A DNA stretch of 64,000 nucleotides from Pyrus communis (Eukaryota; Streptophyta; Magnoliopsida; Rosales; Rosaceae): assembly GCF_963583255.1 (NCBI RefSeq), contig NC_084804.1:32466953-32530952 (forward strand). The letters are read 5' to 3'. The translations under genes and the position numbers were made by a program. Shown here piece after piece: positions 33,451 through 45,445 of the stretch. A model generated the notes under the pieces. That model had not been told where the DNA came from. It worked only from the letters and a program-made list of their open reading frames with translations, and did not search any database. The stretch's first letter is position 1. The number at the start of each line of letters is the position of its first letter.

Positions 33451-34792
33451 CTAGTCTTAGGTTCCAAGATCAACCAATATGGCGGCGGATTCTCTAGCGT
33501 CGCTAAGCAATCTGGAGATGTGCAATGTTGTTTGGGTCAATCGGCCCCCATTTTCGTTGGTACATGTATTGAACAATGACGGTTTACCTTGTCCTCATTA
33601 ATTTTGTTGTGGCAGTGTAGGGGGTGACACATGCATATGGGTGCAGTGTCCTCTTTGTTGTACCCCTCTACACTGTTTTATTTTATTGCTTGTCTAGCTC
33701 TGTGCTTGCCTCTTGCTAGGCTCTCTTTGTATATTCTGGCACCTTTACCTTGGAATGGAATTCTCCGTTTACCAAAAAAAAAAAAAAATACCACAAGGGA
33801 CCTAAATGTAACCACGAAACAAATAATTTCATGAATTTGAACCCCAAGTGCTGGGGTCAATTAACCCAAAATTCGAAAGAGACACTCATCGAGTACAGAA
33901 GTCTACATATATATTCTGGCACTCGAAAGGTGTTTTGTCCTATAAATTATGTGAGGTCAAATTTTCTTCACTTGTTACCCCAATGTGTATTTTCTTCTCG
34001 TTCCCAGTTTGGCACGTACTCAGAGTTTTGACACGTAGTGATACGGGAGACAGTCCGTCCGACCATGCATTTTCCAAAAAATAACAAGCTGCCTCTGCAT
34101 GAGGGTTTTATTTTTTTCCATCAAATTACCATGAGTTCTCGATATTGAGGCTTGGGAGCACGCAGCAGGACCAATTTTTCTAACCACTTCTAATATCTTT
34201 AGTGTTGTTGCCTTGTTAATTAGGTCTCAAACAGTTGACGGTTACTAAGCCAAAATCATGATCTTACTGCATGTAGTTTGAGTGGGTGTAGTTTGAGTGA
34301 AGTTTCATTTTAGTCCGGGAGTTTTAATCGTCGCAATTTAGCTCATTTAATTTTAATTGTTTTAAAAGCACTTTAATCAAATATTACTTCAACTCTTAAA
34401 TTAAAACTTAAAATTTTAAATCCAAGAATAGTGTTTTTGCTCCAATGTTCTGGATTAAAATTTTAGTCCAAAATTATTAAAGAATGAATTTAGACTAATT
34501 TTTTTTTCGGTAATTTTTTTTCAAAATAAAATTGATGTTGATTATTATAATTTGTTTTATAAACATTTTAACTTAAACATATTTAGATTTAGACAAAAGT
34601 TGAAAATTCACTAAATCGACCTCATGAAACATGTATTGATAGAGTTTTGGGTGAATTATGATTTAGAATTTTTTAAATTGTTGTAGTAGGTAGATCTAAT
34701 TTTGGGCATTAGATCCTTTTTTTACCTTTAGATTTGATAATATTTGATCTCAATTGTTGGATTTAATGTATTAAAAATTACCCAAATTTTTT

Positions 34793-35092
34793 GTTATAAC
34801 CCAAAATTTATTTTAGACCCAACCATTGGAGAATGATTGGGTTAGTTTAAAACCTAAATTTTGGTTTAGTCCACTCTCAGAATCTCTTAGTACAGATAAT
34901 ATCGTTTACTAAAAAATAAAAAATAAAAAATAAAAACCCTAAATTTTGGTGAGCCAGCCTTTTAACCCTGTCTTAAATTTTGGGTTAATTTGCCCAAATT
35001 TTAGGTTTTAACTTAAAACTTATTTTAGGCCCAACTATTAGAGAATAATTGGGTTAGTTTAAAACCTAAATTTTAAGTTTTAACCCAAAATT
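34793..35092. repeat. Direct duplication of about 75-80 bp, about 215 bp apart
   Basis: ATTGGGTTAGTTTAAAACCT and flanking 'ttattttag.cccaac.att.gagaat' occur at about 34795-34870 and 35012-35090. Confidence 0.7.
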
Positions 35093-35814
35093 TGTGATGG
35101 TCTAAGAGAACTTTTTTAAAAAATAATTATATAACATATATAATTGGAAAAAAAATGGTAATATTGCACTTTTAGAAAAAGGGTTTGTCTAATCGGTACC
35201 CTTTATAAAAAAATATCGGTAGTCTTTAATTTGAACAATCATTTTGTGAGGCAAACACGTAAGTTTATTCACGCATAACAAAATACTTTATAGTATCCTA
35301 GGACATCCACGTATTAAACACCAACCTTGTTAGTTACAGTAATAACTGATAAACATTTTAGGCCTAGCATGGTCATTATCAATATCACCAATAATATTCT
35401 AACTTAACTACCAATTACAATATGCATGATATTGTTTTTATTTATGTCAAAATTTTCGAAAAATCAAGGATCGATATGGAAAAGAGGATGGAGTGATATA
35501 CTCACCCCGTTGCAAATTTCTATAATTTCTGTCGAAGGTAACCAATATCGATATTTTATAGACTACTTATGACTATGTGTTGGTTTTTTATCACAAAAGA
35601 CTTCAATGGTATTAGAAACGGAACTCCCACATATAAGTTCTATTTTGTGTTATTAACGATTATGTTGTAACTTTACATTTCTTGTAATTCAGGCGTTGAA
35701 TATTAATATCAACACCGTGAAACATGAAGGTAGGGAACTCAAAAATGAATAACTAAGATGGTTAATTCCATGATGTACACTAATAATTTTAGGATAATAC
35801 TTGTGTTCCTCCAC

Positions 35815-36050
35815 AAGGGAATGCATATATCCCCCTTCTTACGAATAACTTATATTCACCTTATAAATTTTATAATCGAAACCGTTCAACTTCTTAATCT
35901 TTATTCAAAGCCCTTGCCATAACAAATCATTCTAATCGAAGTTAGGTATTCAAATGTGTGGAATAAATGGATGATTTGACTCGCTCGCGTATCAGGTAAT
36001 ATATTAGTGATAAAGTGTTCATTTATTTGATACATTTAGATACACTACTT
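35815..36050. repeat. Dispersed repeat of unknown class, copy 1
   Basis: Resembles 56125-56360: 'gggaatgcatatatcccccttcttacgaataacttata' against 'gggaatgtatgtattccaccatttgtgaataacatat' in the same order, then 'ttcaa.tcg.a', 'aaataaatgga' and 'agtgataaagtg'/'ggtaataacttt' parts. Borders unknown. Confidence 0.4.
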
Positions 36051-36375
36051 TTTTCTTTTTTTTTCAAAGGGGAATGCAAATAACGTATTTTCAAAGAAAA
36101 GTCATAAACTTCCCATAAAATTGGGCATTTGATAAACTTGTCAAAGAAAAGGGCTAGCTAACTCAACAAACAATATTTATATTCCATTTGATAAACTTCG
36201 TACCACCATGTGGCCATGCCACGTTACCTAAACTCTAATCACAATAATCTGTTGCAAATCAATCATTAACTTTTTAGTTCATTCTTCACATGCAAAATTT
36301 ACTATATTAATTAATTTGAGTATATAGCAATGAAGGTGGATCCGGCTAGATATAAACCCTAGGTATAATATAACT

Positions 36376-36457
36376 GTACCCCACATGTCATAATACAAGT
36401 GAAGAAAATGATATATTTTTCTGTGTCCCTCCACTTATATTATGACATGTGGAGCAC
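36376..36457. repeat. Short hairpin (82 bp), possible MITE
   Basis: Left arm CCACATGTCATAATACAAGT, right arm ACTTATATTATGACATGTGG; arms about 27 bases with few mismatches. Confidence 0.55.
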
Positions 36458-37131
36458 CCACTTGAATACCGCAAAATTTGTCCACAAAGTAGCTACTCCA
36501 ATTTCTAAATTTAGTACGCTACTCCATTTAATTACCCCCTACTTATTTAGCTAGGACAAGAAAACTCCAAAACAATTTGGCTAATTGTCACCTAAAATCA
36601 CCAAAAATATATGAATGTTGATCCAAATGCACATGCAAACATCCATAATCCATATGCTTTTGGCGTAGAGAGGAAGTAAGTGCTACTAACAACTGTTGTT
36701 CAAAATTGAGGTGGTTAGAATATGAGCTCATAATTGTTACATTTTCTAATGCTCGCTCTTGCATACAAATATGAACCCGATACATTGATTTTTAGTGTAT
36801 GAAATCTTGGTTACATTCTTGATCGATCTTAAATAATTTTTCATTTGATATAACAAAAATTAATGCATACTTATTCTTTTAACTAACAGAATACCAAATC
36901 ACACTACTACAAAATTAGCTTAATCTGTCAAAGATGATGGCGGTTTTATAGTATATGTTGTTGGATAAGAAATTTTAGATAGATAATTTATAGTGTCAGA
37001 TAACAAAGCAATATTGTCACTTATATAAGTTATATTAGACGTAAACAATAAATGTTGGATATAAGTCCGAATCTCGTCACCCGCAATTCCCCTTGGTAAT
37101 ATAAGTTTTATGGTAAAATAAGTCATGCATC

Positions 37132-37356
37132 GCCACGAGGGTTAGCTGAGTTGGTAAAGATTGTTCTCTTCGTTAGAGCAAGGCCAATGTTTGAGTACTG
37201 CTGCTGGTAATCCCTCTTGGTGGGTGATCTGTAAAAACAATAAAAAATGTCTAAGACCCCATCTATAAGAGGCCTGCAGTATATCCTAGCCCTGAAATGG
37301 GATAGCCTCTCCCCTCCCTAAACGCTTTTCAACCCCAAAAAAAAAAAAATTCAATC
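37132..37356 (+). mobile_element. tRNA-derived SINE, second family
   Basis: Box A GGTTAGCTGAGTTGGTAAAG at 37141-37160 and a B-box-like TGTTTGAGTACTG at 37189-37201, as in a Pol III promoter. The 3' end is a 13-base A-run (37337-37349). CATGCATC flanks it (37124-37131, 37357-37364). Not the family of 13555 and 14095. Confidence 0.75.
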
Positions 37357-37390
37357 CATGCATCATCATGGTATTGCTTAGTAAGTTTTT

Positions 37391-37512
37391 AGAGAATTGT
37401 TATTAGCACTCTAAAAATCTCATTTGGAACTCCAAACCTTCCATAATTAAAAAGAAAAATACACTGGTGAAGAGTGTAAAATGAGATTTTTAAAATGCTA
37501 ATAACAATTCCC
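37391..37512. mobile_element. MITE (122 bp)
   Basis: Ends GAGAATTGTTATTAGCACT and, reverse-complemented, GGGAATTGTTATTAGCATT, extending to AAAAATCTCATTT on both arms. Flanks are T-rich, so the target duplication is unclear. Confidence 0.65.
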
Positions 37513-37707
37513 TTTTTTTATTAACAAAGAAGGGAGTTTAAACTATAAGGTATGAACCTCTTTTAATATGGAAAAAAATAAATATCACTTAACTAATATA
37601 ACTACGTATAATCTGACGTATCATGTATGTTTCTCGTTGTACCTTGTAAAAGTGTTGAACCTCTCTTATTGGTATATCACACGATTACCACAATGCTAAA
37701 TAGAAAA

Positions 37708-37855
37708 GGGATGTGATATCCACACACTATTTTTTACTTCTTCCACACATTTTTAGTATTCAGCCGTCAGATTGTATGAATTGAAGAAGATCAATGGACA
37801 TAAATTAATAAGGGGTGTGTAAGAAATAAAAGGAGGTGTGTGGATAGCATATCCC
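37708..37855. mobile_element. Mutator-type MITE (148 bp)
   Basis: Ends GGGATGTGATATCCACACAC and, reverse-complemented, GGGATATGCTATCCACACAC. Flanks AATAGAAAA / AATAAAAAA are a 9-bp duplication with one mismatch. Confidence 0.7.
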
Positions 37856-38125
37856 AATAAAAAATTGGAAAACAAATCGCATTTAGTGGAATCAATAGTG
37901 TACACTAAACAGCATTAAAGGTGCTGCCAAATGGTATAGGAAAAAACAAATACAGGAACCACTATGCTAGTTTTTATTATTCTTAGCAGTTAGCAAACAA
38001 AAGAATAATATTTTTTAATTAGTTTTTTCTTGCTTTTATTTTAACTTCTTTTAGTTCGAAGACATGAGCGTAATCACGTTAATTAGAATAAATTTGCCCC
38101 TTATTAATCACAACATATTCGTATT

Positions 38126-38374
38126 TGTTATAAACTTCTTATTGAAGTGTGATTGTGTAAATCTTAGATTATATTTGATTATAGTTATTCTTCCTTATTA
38201 TGACTTGTATTCCTTGGAGGAGATTAGATTTCTTCTCTCTCTTACTACTATAAATAAATGCACTGCGTAGGGGGAATATCACATCCTTTACACAACCCTA
38301 CAAACACATCTCTCCCTATATTTTCTCTATGCCATCGGCCCCCTCTCCCTGTCAGTTAAATATAGGCCACAACA
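38126..38374 (+). repeat. 5' LTR of Copia-1
   Basis: TGTTATAAACTT ... GGCCACAACA, with ACTATAAATAAATG as TATA region near 38248-38261. Confidence 0.85.
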
Positions 38375-38386
38375 CGTTATCAGCAC
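38375..38386 (+). other. Putative primer-binding site of Copia-1
   Basis: CGTTATCAGCAC directly follows the LTR; the same 12 bases follow the 5' LTR of Copia-2 (47483-47494). It differs from the usual TGGTATCAGAGC. Confidence 0.55.
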
Positions 38387-38536
38387 ATTGCTACCGCTAC
38401 GTTTAGGAATCTGAGGGGAAGTTTTTTGCATCAAACCAATTCACCAATATCATCACGCAATCAAGTTCTTTCAAAACAACGGTTTTTATCTCGATGTTTT
38501 TGCATCCTTGATAGCATGAACATTCACCATAATGCA

Positions 38537-39161
38537 TGTAACATCCCACATTGCCCAGGGGAGTGGATCTTATAAGCCGTATATGTATATTCTCATCTCT
38601 ACCTTGCACGAGGCGATTTGGAAGCTCACTAGTTTCGGGTTCCATCGGAACTCTGAAATTAAGAGACAAAACCGTGAGGGCGTGGTCGGGGTGACCCACT
38701 GGGAAGTTCTTGTTTGAGTTCCCAGAAACAAAATCATGAGGGCATGGTCGGGGCCCAAAGTGGATAATATTGTGCTACGGTGGAGTCGAGCCCGGGATGT
38801 GGTGGTGCCTGAGCCGGGATGTGACAATTTGGTGTCAGAGCCAATCCCTGGCCGAATGTGTGTCGACGAGGACATTGGGCCCCTAAGGGGGGTGGATTGT
38901 AACATCCCACATCGCCCAGGCGAGTGGATCTTGTAAGCTTTACGAGGCCTTTTAGGAGCTCACTGGCTTCGGGTTCCATCGCTCCGAAATTAAGCGAGTT
39001 CGCACGAGAGCGATCCCAGGATGGGTGACCAATTGTGAAGTTATCGTGTGAGTTCTTAGAAACAAAACTGTCAGGGTGTGGTTGGAGCCCAAAGCGGACA
39101 ATATCGTGCTACGGTGGAGCCGAGCCCGGGATGTGGTGAGGGCCCAGGCCAGGATGTGACA
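38537..39161 (+). mobile_element. Cassandra TRIM retrotransposon, copy 1 (625 bp)
   Basis: Cassandra elements carry a 5S-rRNA-like domain with Pol III control boxes in their LTRs. LTRs 38537-38826 and 38898-39161 start TGTAACATCCCACAT and end GGGATGTGACA / AGGATGTGACA; target duplication ATGCA (38532-38536, 39162-39166). The primer-binding site is TTTGGTGTCAGAGCC (38829-38843, one change from TGGTATCAGAGC). The right LTR keeps AATTAAGCGAG and GGATGGGTGACC; in the left LTR the middle of the 5S-like domain is replaced by a downstream segment. Non-coding; moved in trans. Confidence 0.93.
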
Positions 39162-39166
39162 ATGCA

Positions 39167-40230
39167 TGACCTAACTTTACATTTATTGAATTTTAGATTC
39201 TACATAAATTGTGTATGCCTTATATCCATAATTGTTGAATTATGTCAATTTGTTATTGCCATGAATTGCATCAAATATATGTCCATGCATTAAATTATTT
39301 GAATACATATGCATTGAACTAATGGGAAAAAAAAAAATTAAAACATAATTCTTCTAGGGTTCTTTGAACTCAGGGCCTAAGCCAATCCCGTGGAGCCTGA
39401 AGCTCCACCCCCGTGAATGAACCAAAACGACATCGTCCCTGGCGTCGTCCCAAAACCCAGAAAAACCCCCCTCGTTGTCACAAGCCACGACCTTGCCGTC
39501 TTCTTTTCTGGGAAACCAAGACCTAAAGTTGTGTTCTTAGGCTACTTTCATCGTCGTGGACGACAATTGAACGGAATTCCAAAATAATTCCTTTGAAATT
39601 TTTTTTGAATCTTTGGTTCTAAATCCCTTGATCTAGAAAACCTTTTCTCCATCGAACTCACGAACTTGCACCATGGTTTTCAACCCAGAACTCAACCGGC
39701 TCGCCTGAAGTGGCCAACACCACGGCTCGGCCCAACACGTGACACAAGCCCGAGGGTTATGGTGTCCTACATGCACCCATTGCACCAGATCCTAGCCCCG
39801 TGCTGGTGCATCCGTGTTCCTGCATGCATGTGATCCCAGCCTGTAGCTGGTGCATCGATGCACCTGCACTGCGCCTCATCTGATTAGTGCCCATATGGGC
39901 CTCTGTTTTGGACCCTATTTTTGCAGCTCGTTTGCTACTACTAGGCTCGCAGTCGAATTCTTTTTTACTTGATCATCTTATGTCCACCACATCCCATTTT
40001 TGGGCCTGGGCTACACGACACATATTTGCTCAACCTACCCGTGGGTTTTGGCCTATATTTTTGGGCCCTCGAGCTTAATTTTTTATTTTTTTTAGACAAT
40101 TTGGTTTTTATAATTTTTTTCACCCGCACTTTTATTTATGCCTGAAGTCCAAATAATTAATTCAATTATAATTTTAGACTTGAATAACTATTTGCACATT
40201 TTCTTGTTGCATATTTATGTATATATATAC
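39167..40230. other. Copia-1 internal region upstream of protease
   Basis: Expected place of gag. No zinc knuckle or other Gag motif could be recognised; the sequence has many stops. GC content is locally higher (39360-40070). Confidence 0.4.
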
Positions 40231-40289
40231 GTTTGTTTGCAGGTACTATGAACCTGAAGTTCATAAACTTTTCTCAAAAAATTAATTGA

Positions 40290-40630
40290 ATGGATTTAAG
40301 TTTTCAAACTTTTATGCATGTGACTGGTTCAATTAATTTTATTCTAGGTACGACTAGTGGGAAAGTTAATTGTTTGACAGATAGTGTAACCACGCACACC
40401 GTTTGGCATGAACGCATTTATTTCATTAACTTCATACCTAAGAATACACCTCTGACAACCCTTGCAGGACCATCTAACCTGGTCGAAGGTTACGGTAAGG
40501 CACGTATAATGTTGTCCAATGGTACAATTTTGACCATTGATGAGGCACTCTATTCTCTACATTCCAAAAGAACGTTGTTGAGTTTCAAGGACATTAGAAT
40601 AATAATTACCACGCTGAAACCTACATAGAA
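40290..40630 (+). pseudogene. Copia-1 protease remnant
   Basis: Reads CLTDSVTTHTV, the aspartic-protease active site D-S-G with Gly changed to Val, then IEGYGKA-like VEGYGKARIMLSNGT and ALYSLHSKRTLLSFKDIR, typical of plant Copia. A stop ends it at 40628. Confidence 0.8.
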
Positions 40631-40749
40631 AACAGAGTTGAATTTCTGTGCACAACTTCCTACGAATATGGCCATAAGCGTATTCTAGAGAAGATGAAGC
40701 GTATCTCGAGTGGTCTGTATACTACGACTTTACGCCCTATAAAAAGCCA

Positions 40750-41018
40750 CTATGTGGTCGGCCTTACTTCTGGGACTGAGCACGAAATTACACTTTGGCA
40801 TGATTGTTTGGGATACCTTGGATGAACAGCGATGTGTCAAATCATCACACGGGCATCCATTAACCCGAAGTTTAGGTTCGATTCAAAGAATCACATGTCA
40901 AACCTACTCCATGGGAAAGCTTATTATTAAGCCTTCTTATGATAAGAATCACCCGATTCTTCATATTTTTCTACAAAGGATTCAGAGGGACATATGTGGA
41001 TTAATTCAACCTCGCTGA
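40750..41018 (+). pseudogene. Copia-1 pre-integrase remnant
   Basis: Frames contain ITLWHDCLGYLG-like sequence (H..LGH of the pre-integrase domain) and the KP/C-containing zinc region, interrupted by frameshifts; it ends at the solo LTR insertion. Confidence 0.5.
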
Positions 41019-41089
41019 TGACCATTTAGATATTTTACGATATTGGTTCACGTTGGTCACACGTGTGCTTGTTGTCCACAAGAAACGTT

Positions 41090-43338
41090 TGATAGGAGCA
41101 TATTTATGCGCCTTAGTTTGCTTGTTTTCTTGCATTTATGTTGCTAGTACTTAGTAATTTTAGTACTTTAAGCTATTTTCGTGTGTTTGTAGGTCCAAAG
41201 GGCTAAAGGAGCAAAAAGATGCATTTTGGAGACTTTTGGAGCACTTTTGGGCTAAGGATGGATAACTTATGCTTGGAGCCAAAGTGTTGGACGAAATTGA
41301 AGACCTAATTGAAGACCAAAGTGTTGGAACTTTGTTCCCTTTAGTTCTTGGGCATTTAAACCTTTCCTATATCCTTAGCCATGCATCCCATTCTTTAATT
41401 CAGCCACTTAATCATTCAACCACATTCACATTCATCACCACTTCATCACATGCAGCCATGCACATTTAATCATTCATTTCCATCAATGTCGTGAGTTCCC
41501 ATCAGATTTCCAGCATATTCACATGCATTCCATCCTTTAAAACATTACACATGCACTCATAATCATTCACACCTTGCATCCACATGCACTCCCTTTAATT
41601 TATTCAACCTAGCTGTCAAAGCACATGCACATTCACCCTAATCATTCACATACACAATCTGCCATCATTCACACATTCAATCTCTCCTTTGCCGTGCACA
41701 TCACTTCATTCCAGCAATCAAAACAATCCTTGCCGTGCACATTCACCTTCATTTCCAGGTTGTCCCCTTGCATTGCAGCCACATATTCATTGCACATGCA
41801 TTTCCAACCCACATGCATCCTTTAATCATGCAAACATGCAGCCACATTCCCTCCTAGCTGTCATGTTCCCCCCATTTCACCTATAAATAAGCATCCATTG
41901 CATTCATTCTAATTCATTCTTCCATATTCAAAAATTCTCCAAAAACTGCCCTTGGTGCCGTGCCTTGAGGCACCATTCCCTACTAATCCAAACACCACAA
42001 AAACAATTCATTCAGCCATTCCACCACTCCCCAAACCATTCACACCATCAAACTATCCTTAGACCTTGTGCTACAACGAAGAGGAAGATAAGAGGGCCTA
42101 AACGTTCATACAATTCAAGTTTGAGTTGTTGGAATGTTTAGGTGTTTCTTTGATTTCAATGTTTAATTTCAATACTCTTTGTATTGTACGAATGAGGAAT
42201 GGAAGAGAAGAGGGCCTAAACGTTCATACAATTCAAGTTCGAGTTGTTGGAATGTTTAGGTGTTTCTTTGATTCTCTTTGTTTTGTACGTATGAGGAACT
42301 AAATCCCCCTTGGCTAGGGGGGAATTCGAAATATATGTTTATGCTTGCATTTTGATTTGATTACTTCTAATTGCGTTTCATAAGTTGTGGATTCAATTTG
42401 TTTAACCGTTTGATTGATAACTTATTTATGTATGTTTATTGAGAGTGCACGATTAATTTTCATGCATGAATATGACGCTAGAATATAAGTGAGTTTCACC
42501 TAATAGTTACGAACTTATATTCACAAGTAGTGGAGGTTGCTTATAAACAATCGCGTTAAATGAATTCTTGGCATAAGTTTCATGCGTATTCCATAGTAAC
42601 GAATGCCTCGTCGATGTTTATGATTTCCGTTGAACTTAATGATCTTTGTTGAATGTCTCTATCATGCGTATTCCATAGTTAGGGACTTTGATTAGGAATA
42701 ATTTGGTTGTAATGCGTATTCCATTCAATCCAATGAATCTAGGGAAATCTGAAAGTTAATTTAAGCGGACCTAATTAACTTGGAGCGTTGAGAAGTCATG
42801 GTTTATTGAAATGCAATTGGAAATCATTTTATTATGCAAGTGTAACATGTATGGAGATGAACCCCTTAGCTATTCTATCATCCATTCATTCCATTTCATC
42901 AATTTCATATTTACATTCTATTTTAATTGCAATTTGTTCATTTAATTTAATTTCGTATAAACCTAAATCCCCTTTACTTTAATGTCAAATTAGTTAGAAA
43001 TAAATTTAGTTTGTGTTTTTAAGAGTCTTGAGTCAAGTTACAACTTAATTTCGTCCAAATTTGTGTTTATACTCAAAACTGCCCAGAAAGTGGTTTTTAG
43101 GCAGATTTGAGTGTGTTTGTGCTGTTTTGAGTCTTTTGGTTTGTTTTAGTGTTTTAAAGTTTAGTTTTGCATTCTTTGAGTCTAGTATAGTGTTTTATAT
43201 TGTGTTCTTACGTTTTTGAGGCAAATCCAAGTGATTAACAATCCCTCCTAATCCCCGGTCCAGAACGATCCCTACTTACATACTTACTACAATTGACAAA
43301 AAGAGGGTTTAAATTGTGTGCGTATAATTCCCGCATCA
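41090..43338 (+). mobile_element. Solo LTR, family A (2249 bp), inside Copia-1
   Basis: TGATAGGAGCATATTTATGC ... CCCGCATCA with exact 5-bp duplication ACGTT (41085-41089, 43339-43343). CTATAAATAAGC near 41880 is a TATA-like box. It is longer than its relatives because of a C/A-rich low-complexity stretch with many ATTCAC/ACATGCA motifs (about 41390-41880) and a tandem duplication with a period of 118 (from 42091 and 42209, both AGAGGGCCTAAACGTTCATA). Integrase sequence continues on both sides. Confidence 0.8.
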
Positions 43339-43343
43339 ACGTT

Positions 43344-43960
43344 GCACTCTCCACACTGGTGGCTCAGATTAACAAGCTCAGGGTTCACCACCATAATTAT
43401 CCAATCAAAATTATTTGATTGGCTAATGCTGGAGAATTCATATCTAAAACTTTTGATGACTATTGCATTACGTTTAGGGTTGAAGCTGAACATTCAGTAG
43501 CCTATGTTCATACCCACAACAACCCGGCAGAGGCATTCATTAAGCGCTTACAAATGATTGCTCGATCGTTGGTCATATGTACCAAGTTCCTAATCGCTGC
43601 TTGGGGCCATGCAATATTGCCATAGCCATGTTAGTCCGCCTGAGGCCTGTTATGACCCAACCATATAACGCCCTTTAGTTGGTTACCAAATACGAACCTA
43701 ACATATCGTATCTGTACGTTTTTGGTTGTGCGGTCTATGTGCCGATTTCGCCACCCTTACGTACAAAAATGGGGCCTCGATGAAGGATGAAAATCTATAT
43801 CAGATATGATTCTCCTTCAATCATTCGTTACTTAGAACATTTGACAAGCGATTTTTTTACCACTCATTTCGTGAATTGTCACTTCTATAAGACAGTCTTC
43901 CCGTCGATTATGGGGAGATAAGAACATCAATGTTCCTGAAGAACGTCGCAAATTATCATG
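43344..43960 (+). pseudogene. Copia-1 integrase remnant
   Basis: LANAGEFISKTFDDYCITF aligns with the integrase core block L-D-N-A-G-E-F; the catalytic Asp reads Ala. The Glu in NNPAEAFIKRL is kept. VTKYEPNISYLYVFGCAVYV and CHFYKTVFP follow in other frames. Inactive. Confidence 0.78.
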
Positions 43961-44180
43961 GATGACTCCCACTTTGTCTCATTTAGATCCCTACATTGCT
44001 AAGTCTGAAACTGAAGTGCAATGCATATTAGATCTTCAAAGCGTAGTTAAGAGCATGCCAAATGCTTTCACATATCTAGCGCGAGTGATAAGATCACATA
44101 TTCCAACTACGAATGTGCCTGTAAAGATGCATGTACCAAATGTACGACGGACTTCCCTCCTGGAGGCTTAGGACACCACT

Positions 44181-45330
44181 TTGGCTGATCCATATACATT
44201 AGCGGCTAGCCAATCATCTGCCACTACACACAAACGTGGTAGACCACTTAGTTCAAAGGATTCACACCCCCAGAAGTGGAAATCCACTACACAGGCCCCT
44301 GAAGAGCCTACCGTGAATTCGATTGTCGTCAATTCATTCTATCCAACTCATGAGGAAATTCTAGATTACAGAAACGACCTTGAAAAGACGAATCCACCTA
44401 CCGAGAAATGTGAATTTCTGTCCATTTTGCTAGCTTGGATGATGTTTAGTATAAAAATGAGATGATTGTCAATGATGCATTAGCATATACAGTAGCTACT
44501 AAGATCATGTTAAACGATGACATTGAACCCCGTTCCGTTGATGAATGTCAACATAGAACCAATTGGTTAAACTAGAAACAAGTAATCCAAGTCGAACTCG
44601 ATTCACTAGCGAAACGTAAGGTGTTTAGACCTGTAGCTCATACTCTTCCACATGTGAAGCCCGTTGGCTACAAGTGGGTTTTCATTCGGAAGAGTAATGA
44701 GAAGAAAAAAATCATGTGTTACAAAGCTCATCTTGTTGTGCAAGGCTTCTCACAACGCCCTATGATTGACTATGATGAAACTTATTCACTCGTTATGGAT
44801 GTGATTACTTTTTGCTACCTTAATAGTTTGGTAGTTTCTGAAAAACTGAGTATGCAGCTAATGGACGTAGTAACTGCGTATCTCTATAGGGATCTTGATA
44901 CGAAAATTTATATGAAAGTTCTTGAATGACTTACATTGACTGGATCAAATATTTCCAAACCCCAGAACACACTCTTAATTCAGCTGAGGCGTTCACTCTA
45001 CCAGTTTGAAGTAATCCAGGAGAATGTGGTATAATCGTCTAAGTGAGTATTTGACTAGTTAAGGATATGTGAACAACGAACTATGCCCTTGTGTGTTCAT
45101 TAAGAAGTCACATTCTAGTTTTGCGATTATTGCAGTATATGTCGACGACATGAACCTCATCGGAACTTTTGAAAAGCTCGAGAGAACTGCTGCGTACCTA
45201 AAGTCGAAATTTAAGATGAAAGATCTAAGAAAGACTCGATACTGTCTCAGTCTCGAGATAGAGTACATTAATCAAATTGCACCAAGAAAGTGTTGCATCG
45301 CTTTAACGAGGATAAAGTGAAGCCTTCGAG
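44181..45330 (+). pseudogene. Copia-1 reverse transcriptase remnant
   Basis: HVKPVGYKWVFIRKSNEKK, VQGFSQRPMIDYDETYS, MQLMDVVTAYLYRDLD, then after frameshifts AVYVDDMNLIG with an intact YVDD active site (about 45137-45149) and KMKDLRKTRYCLSLEIEY. The start (44181-44465) is the linker with KRGRP and SFYPTHEEILDY. Confidence 0.85.
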
Positions 45331-45445
45331 TTCTCCTATGGTCGTTTGATCGCTAAATGCAAAACGAGTTCCCTTCTGTCCGAATGAGGATGATGAAAAG
45401 ATTTTAGAGCTTAAAGTTTCTTATCTAAGTGCGATAGACACTTTA

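Larger units (their letters stand above)
27190..33788 (+). mobile_element. Degenerate L1-type LINE, split by a solo LTR
   Basis: Remains run in LINE order: ORF1 zinc-knuckle region, apurinic endonuclease, reverse transcriptase, zf-RVT Cys/His domain, RNase H, then a 15-base A-tail (33774-33788). The 5' end is uncertain, as the sequence before 27230 shows no clear ORF1 N-terminus, so it is probably 5'-truncated. Many stops and frameshifts. A solo LTR (29310-30555) splits it after the GDANTKFFHQFTN motif. The target duplication was not found. Confidence 0.85.
33789..36370. other. AT-rich stretch without a recognised gene
   Basis: No coding sequence. Holds a duplicated block (34793-35092) and a dispersed repeat (35815-36050), listed separately. 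Confidence 0.4.

Noticed and set aside
36903..37131. CACTACTACAAAATTAG as a CACTA transposon end
   Set aside because: The start looks right, but no matching TAGTG end or 3-bp duplication was found nearby.
38640..39110. Host 5S rRNA gene
   Set aside because: The 5S-like sequence lies within LTR-bounded Cassandra elements with primer-binding sites and target duplications; the same holds for 61295-61731.
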